Positions 41,251-50,069 of a stretch of 64,000 nt of DNA are shown one piece after another. The DNA lies in the NCBI RefSeq assembly GCF_013407955.1, contig NZ_JACCBU010000001.1, positions 5,580,001 to 5,644,000 on the forward strand, read 5' to 3'. Each line of letters begins with the position of its first letter. Within the stretch, counting starts at the first letter, position 1. The translations under genes and the position numbers were made by a program. The stretch comes from Microlunatus parietis. GTDB taxonomy: Bacteria; Actinomycetota; Actinomycetes; Propionibacteriales; Propionibacteriaceae. Under the pieces are notes generated by a model. It was not told the origin of the DNA. It saw only the letters and a list, made by a program, of their open reading frames with translations, and did no database searches.

Positions 41251-42279
41251 TCAGGGTGCGGAGGCTCGGACCACCAGGGACGGCGGGAAGACCGTCGCCT
41301 GGTGCCGGTGCTGGTCGCCCTCGGCCAGTTCGGCCAGCAGTCGCTCGACGGCGGTCCGGCCGATGGCGTACTTGGGCTGCTCGACGGTGGTCAGCGGCAC
41401 CGGTGCGTCGGGGGCGATCGCCAGGTCGCCGTAGCCGACCACCGCGACGTCACCCGGCACCGTGACGCCCTCGGCGGCGAGGCCGCGGATCAGGCCGATC
41501 GCCAGCTGGTCGTTGATGCAGAAAACGCCGCGGGGGAGCGAGCCGGAGCGGGCGAGCCGGCGCCCGACCTCGACCCCGGCGGCGGTGGTCATCTCGGCCA
41601 GTTCGAACTCCACCAGCGCGGCCGGATCCAGCCCGGCTGCCCGCAGGGCGTCGACGGCACCGAGCCGGCGCTGACTGCACTGCGGGATGTCGTGCCGGCC
41701 GTTGACCAGCGCGATCGGCCGGGTCGTGCCCGTGGTCGTGGCGAGCAGGTGCGCGGTCGCGATCTCACCGCCGCGCCGGTCGTCGACGACGACGGAGCAG
41801 CCCTGCGCCGGATCGGCCAGGCGGTCGATCAGGACCAGGTGGGCACCCAGCGAGCGGAGCCGTTCGAGCCGGGTCTCGTCGGCCGTCAGCGGTACGGCCA
41901 GCGCACCGGCGGCCCGGTGCTCGCCGAGGGTCTCCAGCTGGCGGCGCTCCCGGTCCGGGTCGTCCTGGCTGTCGCAGAGCACCACCGCGTAGCCGGCCTC
42001 GTCGGCGGCGTCGGAGATGCCGCGGGCGATCTCGGCGTAGAACGGGTTCGTGATGTCGGGCACCACCAGCCCGAACAGGCGGTTGTGGCCGCGGCGCAGG
42101 GTGGCCGCCGCGTGGTTGGGGACGAAATCGAGCCGCTGGATCGCGTCCAGCACTCGGGTCCGGGTCTGGGGTGACACGATCTCGGGCCGGTTCAGGGTGT
42201 TCGAGACCGTCGCCGGGGACACTCCGGCGGCACGGGCGACCTCGATCAGGTTGACCCCGCGGCGACGCGACGCAGCCAC
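41251..42279 (-). CDS. LacI/GalR-family transcriptional regulator
   Basis: 342 residues. N-terminal LacI headpiece NLIEVARAAGVSPATVSNTLN with hinge helix region FVPNHAAATLRRG, then periplasmic-binding-like effector domain (LFGLVVPDITNPFYAEIARGISDAA, VVGYGDLAIAPDAPVPLTTVEQP). Probably senses a sugar related to the GH78 product. GGGGGCGAGAA precedes the GTG start. The divergent aldo/keto reductase gene has its own palindrome. Confidence 0.9.
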   Translation of the reverse strand: MAASRRRGVNLIEVARAAGVSPATVSNTLNRPEIVSPQTRTRVLDAIQRLDFVPNHAAATLRRGHNRLFGLVVPDITNPFYAEIARGISDAADEAGYAVVLCDSQDDPDRERRQLETLGEHRAAGALAVPLTADETRLERLRSLGAHLVLIDRLADPAQGCSVVVDDRRGGEIATAHLLATTTGTTRPIALVNGRHDIPQCSQRRLGAVDALRAAGLDPAALVEFELAEMTTAAGVEVGRRLARSGSLPRGVFCINDQLAIGLIRGLAAEGVTVPGDVAVVGYGDLAIAPDAPVPLTTVEQPKYAIGRTAVERLLAELAEGDQHRHQATVFPPSLVVRASAP

Positions 42280-42331
42280 TTCTCGCCCCCTTTCCCAGCC
42301 CGGTCAGCGGAAGTCTAGGAGGTCCGGCGAC

Positions 42332-42364
42332 CCTGAAACGCTTCAGGAACGCCGCCGCTAGGCT
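42332..42364 (+). promoter_or_regulatory. Operator and leaderless promoter of the aldo/keto reductase-GDPD unit
   Basis: CCTGAAACGCTTCAGG (42332-42347) is a near-perfect palindrome of the LacI/CcpA-like type (TGAAACGcTTCA). It overlaps the expected -35 of TAGGCT (42359-42364), which is 6 nt from ATG 42371. Its sequence differs from the palindrome at 41166-41183, so two regulators, or one with loose specificity, may be involved. Confidence 0.6.
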
Positions 42365-42370
42365 GAACCC

Positions 42371-43270
42371 ATGACCCTGAACGATCCGGTCGAACCGCGC
42401 ACGCTGCCCGGCACCGACCTCGTCCTCAGCCCGATCACGCTCGGCACATCCCCGCTGAACGACCCGGCGCTGGCCGAGGCGATGCTGACCGGGCCGTACG
42501 GGGCGGTCGACACCTCCAACGCCTACGCGGCGGGCGAGAGCGAGACCGCGCTCGGCGTCGCCATCGGCCGCCTCGGCTCCGAACGGCGCGCGGTGATCAC
42601 CAAGACCGACGCCGAGCCGGGGACCGGCCGGTTCGACCGGGACCGGGTGCTGCGGTCGTACGAGGAGAGCCTGGCCCGGCTCGGCCTGGACCGGGTGCAG
42701 CTGTTGCACCTGCACGATCCGTACTCGATCTCGATCAAGGAGGCGTTCGGCCCCGGCGGGGCGGTCGAGGGGATGCGCGAGCTCAAGGAGCAGGGCGCGG
42801 TCGACCTGATCGGCATCGCCGCGGGCCGGAACAGCCTGATGATCGAGTACGTGAGCAGCGGCGCGTTCGACGCCGTGCTGAGCCACAACCGCTACACCTT
42901 GATCGACCGGTCCGCGACGCCGTTGTTCGAGGAGGCGGCCCGGCGGGACATGATCATCTTCAACGCGGCACCGTTCGGCGGCGGGCTGCTGGCCGGGCGG
43001 GGCACCCGGTATGCGTACCAGGAGAGCTCGGCGGATCTGCTGGACTGGGTGAGCCGGGCCGAGGCGGTCTGCACCGAGCACGGCGTCCCGCTGACCACCG
43101 CGGCCCTGCACTTCTCGCTGCGCTCGCCGTTGATCCACTCGACGGTCGTCGGCGTCGGCAGCGCGGAGCGGCTGGAGCAGCTGGAACGGATGCGGGCCAC
43201 CGAGGTCCCGGACGGACTCTGGACGGCGCTGGACGGCCTCGGCCCGGCGCCGAGCACCGTGACCGACTGA
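42371..43270 (+). CDS. Aldo/keto reductase
   Basis: 299 residues. AKR active-site tetrad regions: VDTSNAYAAGESE (Asp, Tyr), AVITKTDAE (Lys) and LQLLHLHDP-type His in VQLLHLHDPYS. NADP-binding end LIHSTVVGVGSAERLEQL. It is closest in style to D-threo-aldose/L-fucose dehydrogenase-like enzymes, so a sugar substrate is plausible next to GH78 and GDPD. Leaderless ATG. Confidence 0.85.
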   Translation: MTLNDPVEPRTLPGTDLVLSPITLGTSPLNDPALAEAMLTGPYGAVDTSNAYAAGESETALGVAIGRLGSERRAVITKTDAEPGTGRFDRDRVLRSYEESLARLGLDRVQLLHLHDPYSISIKEAFGPGGAVEGMRELKEQGAVDLIGIAAGRNSLMIEYVSSGAFDAVLSHNRYTLIDRSATPLFEEAARRDMIIFNAAPFGGGLLAGRGTRYAYQESSADLLDWVSRAEAVCTEHGVPLTTAALHFSLRSPLIHSTVVGVGSAERLEQLERMRATEVPDGLWTALDGLGPAPSTVTD

Positions 43271-43291
43271 ACCGTTCGACGGGAGTCGATC

Positions 43292-44464
43292 ATGGAATCG
43301 CTGCGCCGGCGCGGCAAGATCACGTTCGCCCATCGTGGCCTGTGCGGCCGGCAGCCGGAGAACACGCTGCCGTCGTTGGCCGCCGCGATCCCGTACGCGG
43401 ACTACTGCGAGATCGACATCCGGGTCACCGCCGACGATCAACTGGTCCTGATGCACGACGCGACCCTGCGCCGCACCACGGATGTCGCGGGCGTCTTCCC
43501 CGAGCGGGCCGACGACCCGGTGTCCACGTTCACCCTGGCCGAGCTGCGCCGGCTGGATGCCGGCCGTTGGTTCGATCCCGGCGCGGCGACCGGGATCCCG
43601 ACCCTGCGGGAGGCCCTGGAGTTGCTGGCCGGCAGCCACTGCGGCGCCCTGCTGGAACTCAAGACGGACAGCATGAACCTGGTCGCCGCCGAACTGACCA
43701 GGCACCTCGCTGATCATCCCGAGGCGCGGGTCGCGGCGGCGTCCGTGGTCCCGGCCCGGTCGGCGGAACTGCGCCGGTTGCTGCCGAAGTCGATCATCGG
43801 TGTCCTCTTCCTCGACGCCGGAACGATCACTGACGCCGAGATCGCCGGCTACGCCGAGTACGCCGATTTCCTGTGCTTCCGGACCGACCGGATCACCGCG
43901 CCGTTGGTCGACCGGGTGCACCGGGCCGGCCCGCTGATCATGCACAACACCAACACCCGGGCCTGGATGGACGAGGGCGCGCGAGCGGGCGCCGACGGCA
44001 CCATGACCGACTGGCCGGACCGCCGCGAGGAGTCCCACCTCGGGTTCGCGGAGTTGATCATCGAAGCGGAGTCGTTGCTCGGCGTGGCGCGTACCTCCGG
44101 TCCGGCATCGCGGCGGCGCGGCGACCACGGGCTGGGCTTCAAGTTCTCCGGCCGGTCTGGACTGGCGGTCGAGCTGGCTCTCGGTGACTGGTTCGAGTTC
44201 CCGTTCATCGCCGACCAGGGCCGGACCGCGTTGCGCTGCGACCTGGTCCGCCACCCGGCCGGCGGCGTGATCAGCGCGGACCTGGACGATGCTCCGATCG
44301 CCTCCGGTCTCGATCTCCGCGGACCGTCGCCGTCCCAGCGGGAGATCGAGTTCACCCAGGCCCTGGCCGCGGGCCCGCACCGGCTGCGCCTCACGGCAAC
44401 CACCCCGGGCACCCTGCTGTTGGACCGACTCTCGCTCCGCCACGCCAGGTCCACCGTGCCCTGA
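43292..44464 (+). CDS. Glycerophosphodiester phosphodiesterase family protein with C-terminal beta domain
   Basis: 390 residues. GDPD core: AHRG (about 13-16), RQPENT, EIDIRVTADDQLVLMHDATLRRTTD, ALLELKTD, and a closing MTDWPD. From about 250 a second domain (LGFKFSGRSGLAVELALGDWFEFPF...TPGTLLLDRLSLRHA) resembles a carbohydrate-binding-like beta sandwich. No signal peptide. The TGA stop lies inside the first unit of the 35-bp tandem repeat. The hydrolysed diester is unknown. Confidence 0.85.
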   Translation: MESLRRRGKITFAHRGLCGRQPENTLPSLAAAIPYADYCEIDIRVTADDQLVLMHDATLRRTTDVAGVFPERADDPVSTFTLAELRRLDAGRWFDPGAATGIPTLREALELLAGSHCGALLELKTDSMNLVAAELTRHLADHPEARVAAASVVPARSAELRRLLPKSIIGVLFLDAGTITDAEIAGYAEYADFLCFRTDRITAPLVDRVHRAGPLIMHNTNTRAWMDEGARAGADGTMTDWPDRREESHLGFAELIIEAESLLGVARTSGPASRRRGDHGLGFKFSGRSGLAVELALGDWFEFPFIADQGRTALRCDLVRHPAGGVISADLDDAPIASGLDLRGPSPSQREIEFTQALAAGPHRLRLTATTPGTLLLDRLSLRHARSTVP

Positions 44465-44661
44465 GCCTGTCGAAGGACCAGGACGGGTCAGTGCCCTGAG
44501 CCTGTCGAAGGACCAGGAGGGGTCGGTGCCCTGAGCCTGTCGAAGGACCAGGAGGGGTCGGTGCCCTGAGCCTGTCGAAGGACCAGGAGGGGTCGGTGCC
44601 CTGAGCCTGTCGAAGGGCCGGGAGGGGTCGGTGCCCTGAGCCTGTCGAAGGTCCAGGACGG
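44457..44661 (-). repeat. Tandem array of six 35-bp units
   Basis: Units start at 44457, 44492, 44527, 44562, 44597 and 44632 (the last ends 44661, shortened). Each contains CCCTGAGCCTGTCGAAGG, the inverse of the dispersed CCTTCGACAGGCTCAGGG repeat, plus a second segment ACCAGGAGGGGTCGG. Units 2-4 are nearly identical. No unique spacers occur, so this is not a CRISPR array. The first unit carries the stop codon of the GDPD gene. Confidence 0.9.
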
Positions 44662-44766
44662 ATGTGGCTTGCCCATCGACCAAGCTCTGCCTGGATCCAC
44701 CGTTACCCGTCAATGCTGCCTCGGGGACCCACCGGCCGCCGGTCCCGCTGATCCTGCGCAGGCGAT

Positions 44767-44842
44767 GTCGCCATTTCTCTTGGTACCGACCGAAACCGGC
44801 CGATGCAACGTTGTAACGTCTGATACGAAGAGAAATCGCGAC
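44767..44842 (-). repeat. 76-bp imperfect palindromic element, copy B
   Basis: GTCGCCATTTCTCTTGG (44767-44783) and CGAAGAGAAATCGCGAC (44826-44842) form the arms, about 14 of 17 positions complementary. CAACGTTG is at 44806-44813. In reverse complement it aligns without gaps to copy A (10861-10936). Confidence 0.75.
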
Positions 44843-44946
44843 ACGTCGCGACCCAGATCCCGACCTCCGCGCACCGCGACCATCCGCTTCCGCGCCCGCC
44901 CGTTGTCGCAGCCGGGATATCGCCATCGCAGCCCGAGATCACCGAA

Positions 44947-44995
44947 CGGACGACTTGACCGGCAAAACCCGCTGAAATCGAGGTCAAGTCGTCCG
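44947..44995. terminator. 14-bp inverted repeat between GDPD and MFS genes
   Basis: CGGACGACTTGACC (44947-44960) and GGTCAAGTCGTCCG (44982-44995), perfect, with a 21-nt loop. It lies near the end of the minus-strand MFS gene (45121). It could be a terminator or a repeat element; no U-tract. The surrounding 44843-45120 has no recognisable gene. Confidence 0.5.
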
Positions 44996-45120
44996 CTCAG
45001 CGACCTGCCCTGCCCCCGGCCGCAACCGCCGCGACTCCTCCGGAGCTCGGCCGGGCTGTTTTCGGATCCAGCGCGGTGGATTCGAGCTCAGGAGCGTTGT
45101 GGCTGGCCTTTCCGCCTTGG

Positions 45121-46362
45121 TCAGCCGGTCGCCGGCACCGAGGCCGTACGGGAATCCAGGCAGCCGACCGCGACCAGGGTGCCGATCGCGGTCAGGGCGC
45201 CGAGACCGATCAGCAGGCCCGGGTAGCCGGCCAGGGCGAGACCGGCGCCACCCACGGTCGCGCCGGCGAAGACGCCGAGGCTCATCCCGGCGGCGTTTAG
45301 GGCCAGCGTCGGGGCGCGCCGGCTGGCCCGCTTGACCAGCTGGTCCACGACCGCGGCGGCGATCACGGCATGGCAGATCGCGGTGGCGGCCGTACCGGCG
45401 ATCGCGACGACCAGGGTGGGCGCCGTGAAGATCAGCGCCAGGGCACCGGTGGCCGCGATCAGGGCGATGATCAACAGCGGTTTGGCGGCGTCGCCGGGGA
45501 GCCGCGCCAAGGTCCGTCCGGCCAGGAAGTTGCCGAGGAAGAAGCTGACGCCGCTGACGGTCCAGACCAGCGCGAACTGGGCCACGTCCAACCCGAAACG
45601 ATCATGGTAGAACGCGGCCAGGAAGGCCAGCTGACCCATGAACGCCGCGGTCCGCAGGAACGCGATGATGATCAACCCGGCGACGGTCCGGTCCCGCAGG
45701 ACGGAGCGCAGCGCCAGCCCGGTCAGCGCGTCGCCGCGGCGCTTGCCCGAGGAAGTCCAGGGGTTGCGGGCCAGCGAGCCGGCCACCAGCAGCAGGGCGA
45801 TGATCGCCGTCAGGACGAGCGCGCCGCGCCAGCCGGGCCAGAGCGCGAGCAGGCCGACCAGCGGCCCGGCCATGATCGCGGCGATGGTCTGGCCGGCGGT
45901 GATCATGGTCGCGGCCCGGCCCGAGCTGGCGGCGTCGCTGAACCGGTCGGCCGCGAGGGCGAGCAGGACCGGGCTGAGCGCCGCGGTGGCGGCGCCGACG
46001 CCGAGACAGAAGACGATCAAGGTCGGGTAGCTGCCGACGGCGCCGACCAGGCAGGAGACGGCGAGCACCGCCAGCGCCACGGTACGGACCCGGAGCCGGC
46101 TCCAGCGATCGATCAGGGGTGCCAGCAGTACGCCGATCAGCAGCGCGGCGATCCCGCCGAGGCCACGCAGAGTGCCGACCGTCGCGGTGTCGCTGCCGGC
46201 GTCCGCGGCGATCTGGACCAGGAACGTCGAGAAGACGGTGAACGGCACCAGGCCGATCACGGCGCACACGAGCAGCGGCCAGATCGTGGCGGCGATCCGC
46301 CGGTCCGGCAGCGGCCGCGGGGCGCCGACGGGCTCGTTCCCGACCATCGCGGCCGGCTTCAT
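45121..46362 (-). CDS. MFS transporter in an iron-uptake type operon
   Basis: 413 residues, about 12 helices (TIWPLLVCAVIGLVPFTVFSTFLVQI, LRGLGGIAALLIGVLLAPLIDRWSRLRVR with the motif A-like loop, AATMITAGQTIAAIMAGPLVGLLA). Looks like a drug/siderophore exporter of the DHA1 type. Overlaps the binding-protein gene by 4 nt (ATGA), so it is the last gene of a permease-ATPase-binding protein-MFS operon. Export of a metallophore or efflux of the ligand is a possible role. Confidence 0.82.
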   Translation of the reverse strand: MKPAAMVGNEPVGAPRPLPDRRIAATIWPLLVCAVIGLVPFTVFSTFLVQIAADAGSDTATVGTLRGLGGIAALLIGVLLAPLIDRWSRLRVRTVALAVLAVSCLVGAVGSYPTLIVFCLGVGAATAALSPVLLALAADRFSDAASSGRAATMITAGQTIAAIMAGPLVGLLALWPGWRGALVLTAIIALLLVAGSLARNPWTSSGKRRGDALTGLALRSVLRDRTVAGLIIIAFLRTAAFMGQLAFLAAFYHDRFGLDVAQFALVWTVSGVSFFLGNFLAGRTLARLPGDAAKPLLIIALIAATGALALIFTAPTLVVAIAGTAATAICHAVIAAAVVDQLVKRASRRAPTLALNAAGMSLGVFAGATVGGAGLALAGYPGLLIGLGALTAIGTLVAVGCLDSRTASVPATG

Positions 46363-47336
46363 CGCTCCAGATCCTGCAGATACGTCGAGAACCGTTCCAG
46401 GCCGTCCACGTTGCGCGGGCCGCTGATGCCCTCGTTGTAGTCGAGCACGAAGAACCGGTTCGCCTTCACCGCCGGCAGTTCCTTCGTCTTCGGATCGGTC
46501 CGCAAGAAGTCGATCTTCTCCTGCGCCGGCTGGTCGTTGTAGTCCAGGATCATGATCACCTCGGGCTGTGCGTCGACGACGGCCTCCCAGGCCACCTGGG
46601 TCCAGCGCGCCTCGAGGTCGGCGAAGACGTTGCGGCCGCCCGCGTACTCGATGATGTCGTTCGGTGGCACCTGCTGGCCCGCAGTGAAGGGCTGGTCGGT
46701 GCCGGAATCGTACAGGAAGACGCGGGGTCGCTCGGCGTCGGCGACGTCCCTGGTCGCGGCCGCGACCCGCTGCCGCAGCTCGGTGATCACGGCCGCCGCC
46801 CGGTCCTCGACGCCGAAGATCTGGCCGAGCCGCTCCAGGTCGACGTACAGCCCGTCGAACGGCCGGTGACGCTCCGGGAAGCCCGGGTAGTTGAAGCAGC
46901 TCTCGGCGTGCATGAAGCTGCCGATGCCGAGCCCGTCCAGGATCTCCGGCGTGATGCCCCGTCGGTCGCTGAAGCCGGAGTTCCAGCCGGCGACGACCAG
47001 ATCGCCCTTCGCGTCGACCACGATCTCCTTGTTCAGCAGGTCGTCGCTGAGCATGTCGACCTTCGCGTACTCGGCGGCCCACGGGGATTCGCTGACCGGC
47101 GGGTTGGCCGGCGGCATCACGTAACCGCGGACCCGGTCGGTCAGCCCGAGGCTGAACAGCTTGTCCGCGCTGCCGCCCTCGTAGGCGATCGCGCGCTGCG
47201 GCCGGGTGTACTGCACCGACTCCCCGCAGCGCTGTACGGTCACGGTGGTCTCGGCCGCCGGTGGAGCGATCTGGGCGCCGCAGCCGGACGCGAGCAAGGT
47301 GCCGCAGACGAGGGCGATGCCGGCGCGTCTGATCAT
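46359..47336 (-). CDS. Iron/metal-complex ABC transporter substrate-binding lipoprotein
   Basis: 325 residues. Lipoprotein signal MIRRAGIALVCGTLLASGC with lipobox LASG-C. The rest is the two-lobed BtuF/FepB fold (PQRAIAYEGGSADKLFSLGL, KGDLVVAGWNSGFSDRRG, PEVIMILDYND). Captures a siderophore, haem or cobalamin-like ligand outside the membrane. ATG 47336 is preferred, 2 nt after the ATPase stop with AAAGG upstream. The ligand is not evident. Confidence 0.85.
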   Translation of the reverse strand: MIRRAGIALVCGTLLASGCGAQIAPPAAETTVTVQRCGESVQYTRPQRAIAYEGGSADKLFSLGLTDRVRGYVMPPANPPVSESPWAAEYAKVDMLSDDLLNKEIVVDAKGDLVVAGWNSGFSDRRGITPEILDGLGIGSFMHAESCFNYPGFPERHRPFDGLYVDLERLGQIFGVEDRAAAVITELRQRVAAATRDVADAERPRVFLYDSGTDQPFTAGQQVPPNDIIEYAGGRNVFADLEARWTQVAWEAVVDAQPEVIMILDYNDQPAQEKIDFLRTDPKTKELPAVKANRFFVLDYNEGISGPRNVDGLERFSTYLQDLER

Positions 47337-47338
47337 GA

Positions 47339-48124
47339 TCAAGAGCCTTTCGGTACGGGATCGGAGAGGGTGTGCAACAGTTGCGGGCGGCCACCGGCCG
47401 GATGCGGAATGATCACGGTCTCGATGCCGAACACGTCCTGGACCAGGGACTCGGTCAGCACCTCGGCCGGCGACCCGTGCCGGACCAGCCGGCCGGCCTG
47501 GAGCACGGCGAGCCGGTCGCAGACCAGGGCGGCGAGATTGAGGTCGTGCAGCACTACGAGCACCGTCAGACGGGTCCCGCGCAGAGCGGAGAGGGCGCCG
47601 ACCTGGTGCCGCAGGTCGAGGTGGTTGGTCGGCTCGTCCAAGATCAGGATCCGCGGCTCCTGGACCAGCACCCGGGCCAGCTGGACCCGTTGCCGTTCGC
47701 CGCCGGAGAGGCTGTGGATGCCGCGGTCGGCCAGATGGGTCAGCTCGAGCCGTTCCATGGCGTCCGCGCAGAGCCGGCGTTCCCGGTCGCTCAGTGCCCG
47801 GTTGCCGGACTGGTGCGGCGCCCGGCCGAGGGCGATCAGCTCGGCGACGGTGAAGTCGAGGTCGGCGCCGTTGTCCTGGGTGAGGGCGGCAACGCTGCGA
47901 GCCGTGGCCCGCGGCGGCATCCCGGCGATCGGCCGGCCGTCGATCATGATCACGCCGCCGGTCGGGGCGAGGGCCCGGTAGATGCAGCGCAGCACGGTGG
48001 ACTTGCCGCTGCCGTTGGGGCCGATCAATCCGACCACCTCGCCGGTGGCCACGGTGAGATCGAGTTCGCGGACCAGTTCGGCGCCGTCGATCGTGACCGA
48101 GAGCGCGCTGAGTTCGAGTTCCAT
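47339..48124 (-). CDS. ABC transporter ATP-binding protein (FecE/FhuC type)
   Basis: 261 residues. Walker A LIGPNGSGKSTVLRC, Q-loop ALTQDNGADLDF, signature LSGGERQRVQLARVL, Walker B ILILDEPTNHLDL and H-loop VLVVLHDLNLAAL. The arrangement is that of iron-complex import ATPases. Between permease and binding-protein genes, gaps of 1-2 nt. Confidence 0.9.
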   Translation of the reverse strand: MELELSALSVTIDGAELVRELDLTVATGEVVGLIGPNGSGKSTVLRCIYRALAPTGGVIMIDGRPIAGMPPRATARSVAALTQDNGADLDFTVAELIALGRAPHQSGNRALSDRERRLCADAMERLELTHLADRGIHSLSGGERQRVQLARVLVQEPRILILDEPTNHLDLRHQVGALSALRGTRLTVLVVLHDLNLAALVCDRLAVLQAGRLVRHGSPAEVLTESLVQDVFGIETVIIPHPAGGRPQLLHTLSDPVPKGS

Positions 48125-48125
48125 C

Positions 48126-49211
48126 TCAGCGACCGCCGAAGTGGTAGCCGCGGCGCCGGATCAGGCCGACGAACACCGGCACGCCGATCAGGGCGGTGAT
48201 CACGCCGAGCGGCAGTTCCCGGGGCGCGACGACGACCCGGGACAGCAGGTCCACCCAGACCATGAAGATCGCGGCCGCCGGGGGAGTGATCATGATCACC
48301 CGGGCGTGGCCGGACCCGGCCAGCAGCCGAACCAGGTGCGGCAGGACTAGTCCGACGAAGCCGATGGCGCCGCTGACCGCGACCATCGCACCGGTGAGCA
48401 CCGCGGTGATCACGAACAGCCGGCGGCGGACCTGGTCGGACCGGACGCCGAGGCTGGCGGCCGTCTCGTCGCCGAGCGACATCAGGTCGAGGGTCCGGCT
48501 GTGCCGGTACGTGATCACCAGGCCGATGATCAAGACGGCGGCCACCACCGGCAGCGAGGACCACGTCGCGGCGCCGAAGCTGCCCATCGTCCAGTAGAGG
48601 ACGGTCGCCGTGGACTCGCTGTTCGGGACCAGGTAGATGATCACGCTCATCAGTGCCTGGAATCCGAAGGAGAGGCAGACGCCGGTCAGCACCAGCCGCA
48701 ACGGCTGCAGGCCGACCCTGGTCCGCGCGGCCAGGAAGACCAGGACGGACGCCGCGGCCGCGCCGAGGAAGGCGCCCACGGACAGGGCATGCACGCCGAG
48801 CACCCCGAGCAAACCGAGGCTGCCCACGGCGACGGCACCGGCCGCCGCGCCCGAGGACACCCCGAGCACGTACGGGTCGGCGAGCGGGTTGCGGACCAGC
48901 GTCTGCACGACGACGCCGACGCAGCCCAGCCCGGCCCCGACGATCGCGGCCAGCAGCACCCGCGGCGTCCGGATCTGCCAGATGATCTGGTACGCCGACG
49001 CCTCCTCGGCCGGCAGGGTCCCGCCGAAGATCGCCGCGGACAGATACCGGCTGGTCTGGAGTGGCCCGATCGCGGCCGGGCCCAGCCCGATCGCGATGAT
49101 CACGGAGATCAGCAGGACCACACAGAGCAGCCCCGCGACGAGCCCGGCCGGGACCGTACGGCCGGCGGGCGGACGCGGGAGGGTGCGGGGCGGCCGGGAC
49201 TGGTCAAGCAC
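48126..49211 (-). CDS. FecCD-family ABC transporter permease
   Basis: 361 residues with about 9-10 helices. FecCD signatures: IIWQIRTPRVLLAAIVGAGLG, VVVQTLVRNPLADPYVLGVSSGAA, GFVGLVLPHLVRLLAGSGH. Imports iron-siderophore, haem or cobalamin. GTG 49211 start is set by TAGGAT (49218-49223) 6 nt upstream. I see no clear IdeR/DtxR or Zur box, although CGTTTTCGTTTAGG is locally AT-rich. Confidence 0.9.
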   Translation of the reverse strand: MLDQSRPPRTLPRPPAGRTVPAGLVAGLLCVVLLISVIIAIGLGPAAIGPLQTSRYLSAAIFGGTLPAEEASAYQIIWQIRTPRVLLAAIVGAGLGCVGVVVQTLVRNPLADPYVLGVSSGAAAGAVAVGSLGLLGVLGVHALSVGAFLGAAAASVLVFLAARTRVGLQPLRLVLTGVCLSFGFQALMSVIIYLVPNSESTATVLYWTMGSFGAATWSSLPVVAAVLIIGLVITYRHSRTLDLMSLGDETAASLGVRSDQVRRRLFVITAVLTGAMVAVSGAIGFVGLVLPHLVRLLAGSGHARVIMITPPAAAIFMVWVDLLSRVVVAPRELPLGVITALIGVPVFVGLIRRRGYHFGGR

Positions 49212-49270
49212 CCGACGATCCTAAACGAAAACGACAGTCAGTAGCGATTCGCCTGTGGCAGGATCAGGCC

Positions 49271-49795
49271 ATGGAACGCAAGGCCGTCATCTTCCACGGC
49301 ACCGGAGCCAACCCTGACGTCTGCTGGCTGCCGTGGCTCCGCGATCGGCTGACCGAGCGGGGTCTTGCCGTCGAGGTGCCGCACTACCCGGGCCTGAACG
49401 TGGAGCCGATCGACACCTTTCTGCCCAAGGTGCTGGCGCGCCACACCTTCGATGCCGGCACGGTCCTCGTCGGGCATTCCGGCGGTGCCGCCCTCCTGCT
49501 GGCGCTGTTGCAGCACCTGGAGGTCACGGTGGCCCAGGCGATCCTGGTCGCGGGCTATGCGACGGAACCGAACGAGGGCGCGGAACCGGTGCTGCAGCAG
49601 GAGTACGACTGGCCGGCGATCGCCGCCCACGTCAACGATCTGATCTTCATCAACTCACCGGCGGACCCCTACGGCTGCGACGACCGGCAGGGCCGGGCGA
49701 TGTTCGACCGGCTCGGCGGCACCTTGATCATCAGGGACGGCGGCCACTACGACGACACCGACGCGTTCGAACTGCTGGACCGCCTGATCGGCTGA
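49271..49795 (+). CDS. RBBP9/YdeN-type small alpha/beta hydrolase
   Basis: 174 residues. Nucleophile elbow VGHSGGAALLL (Ser about 71), Asp region FINSPADPYGC, His in DGGHYDD. This small serine-hydrolase family has no known general substrate. CAGGAT (49259-49264) is 6 nt before the ATG. Downstream are the hairpin at 49811 and the insertion sequence. Confidence 0.85.
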   Translation: MERKAVIFHGTGANPDVCWLPWLRDRLTERGLAVEVPHYPGLNVEPIDTFLPKVLARHTFDAGTVLVGHSGGAALLLALLQHLEVTVAQAILVAGYATEPNEGAEPVLQQEYDWPAIAAHVNDLIFINSPADPYGCDDRQGRAMFDRLGGTLIIRDGGHYDDTDAFELLDRLIG

Positions 49796-50004
49796 GGGAT
49801 CGACCGAGTGGCACTGAATTGCAGTGCTGCCTCGGCGAGCCCGGTTCCCGGGTCCGCAAACTGCAATTCCGTGCTCGGGCGAGTGCCCTCGCCCGGCAGG
49901 CTCCGTATCCGGGCGACTCGGGTCGGGTCGGTGATTTCGTCGGTTCTCCGCGGGGGTGTTCATCGACTGGACGCAAAAGGCAACGTCCGGCGCGATTTCG
50001 CTGC
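49796..50004. other. Gene-free left flank of the insertion sequence, with a hairpin
   Basis: GCACTGAATTGCAGT (49811-49825) pairs with ACTGCAATTCCGTGC (49860-49874), 14 of 15 positions, 34-nt loop. TGGCACTGAATTGCA (49809-49823) recurs inverted as TGCAATTCCGTGCCA at 51871-51885 beyond the insertion. No coding sequence is convincing. Confidence 0.6.
49990..50004 (+). repeat. Left target-site duplication of the IS
   Basis: GCGCGATTTCGCTGC, identical to 51797-51811, directly abutting the left end of the element. Confidence 0.8.
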
Positions 50005-50069
50005 TGTCCTGACTTGTGTTCGACCGGACAGTTATGTCTCGGGTTCGTCCGGACAGTTCGGACGAACGC

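Noticed and set aside
44457..44661. CRISPR-like array.
   Set aside because: Units are 35 bp in direct tandem with no unique spacers and no cas genes nearby; it is a minisatellite.
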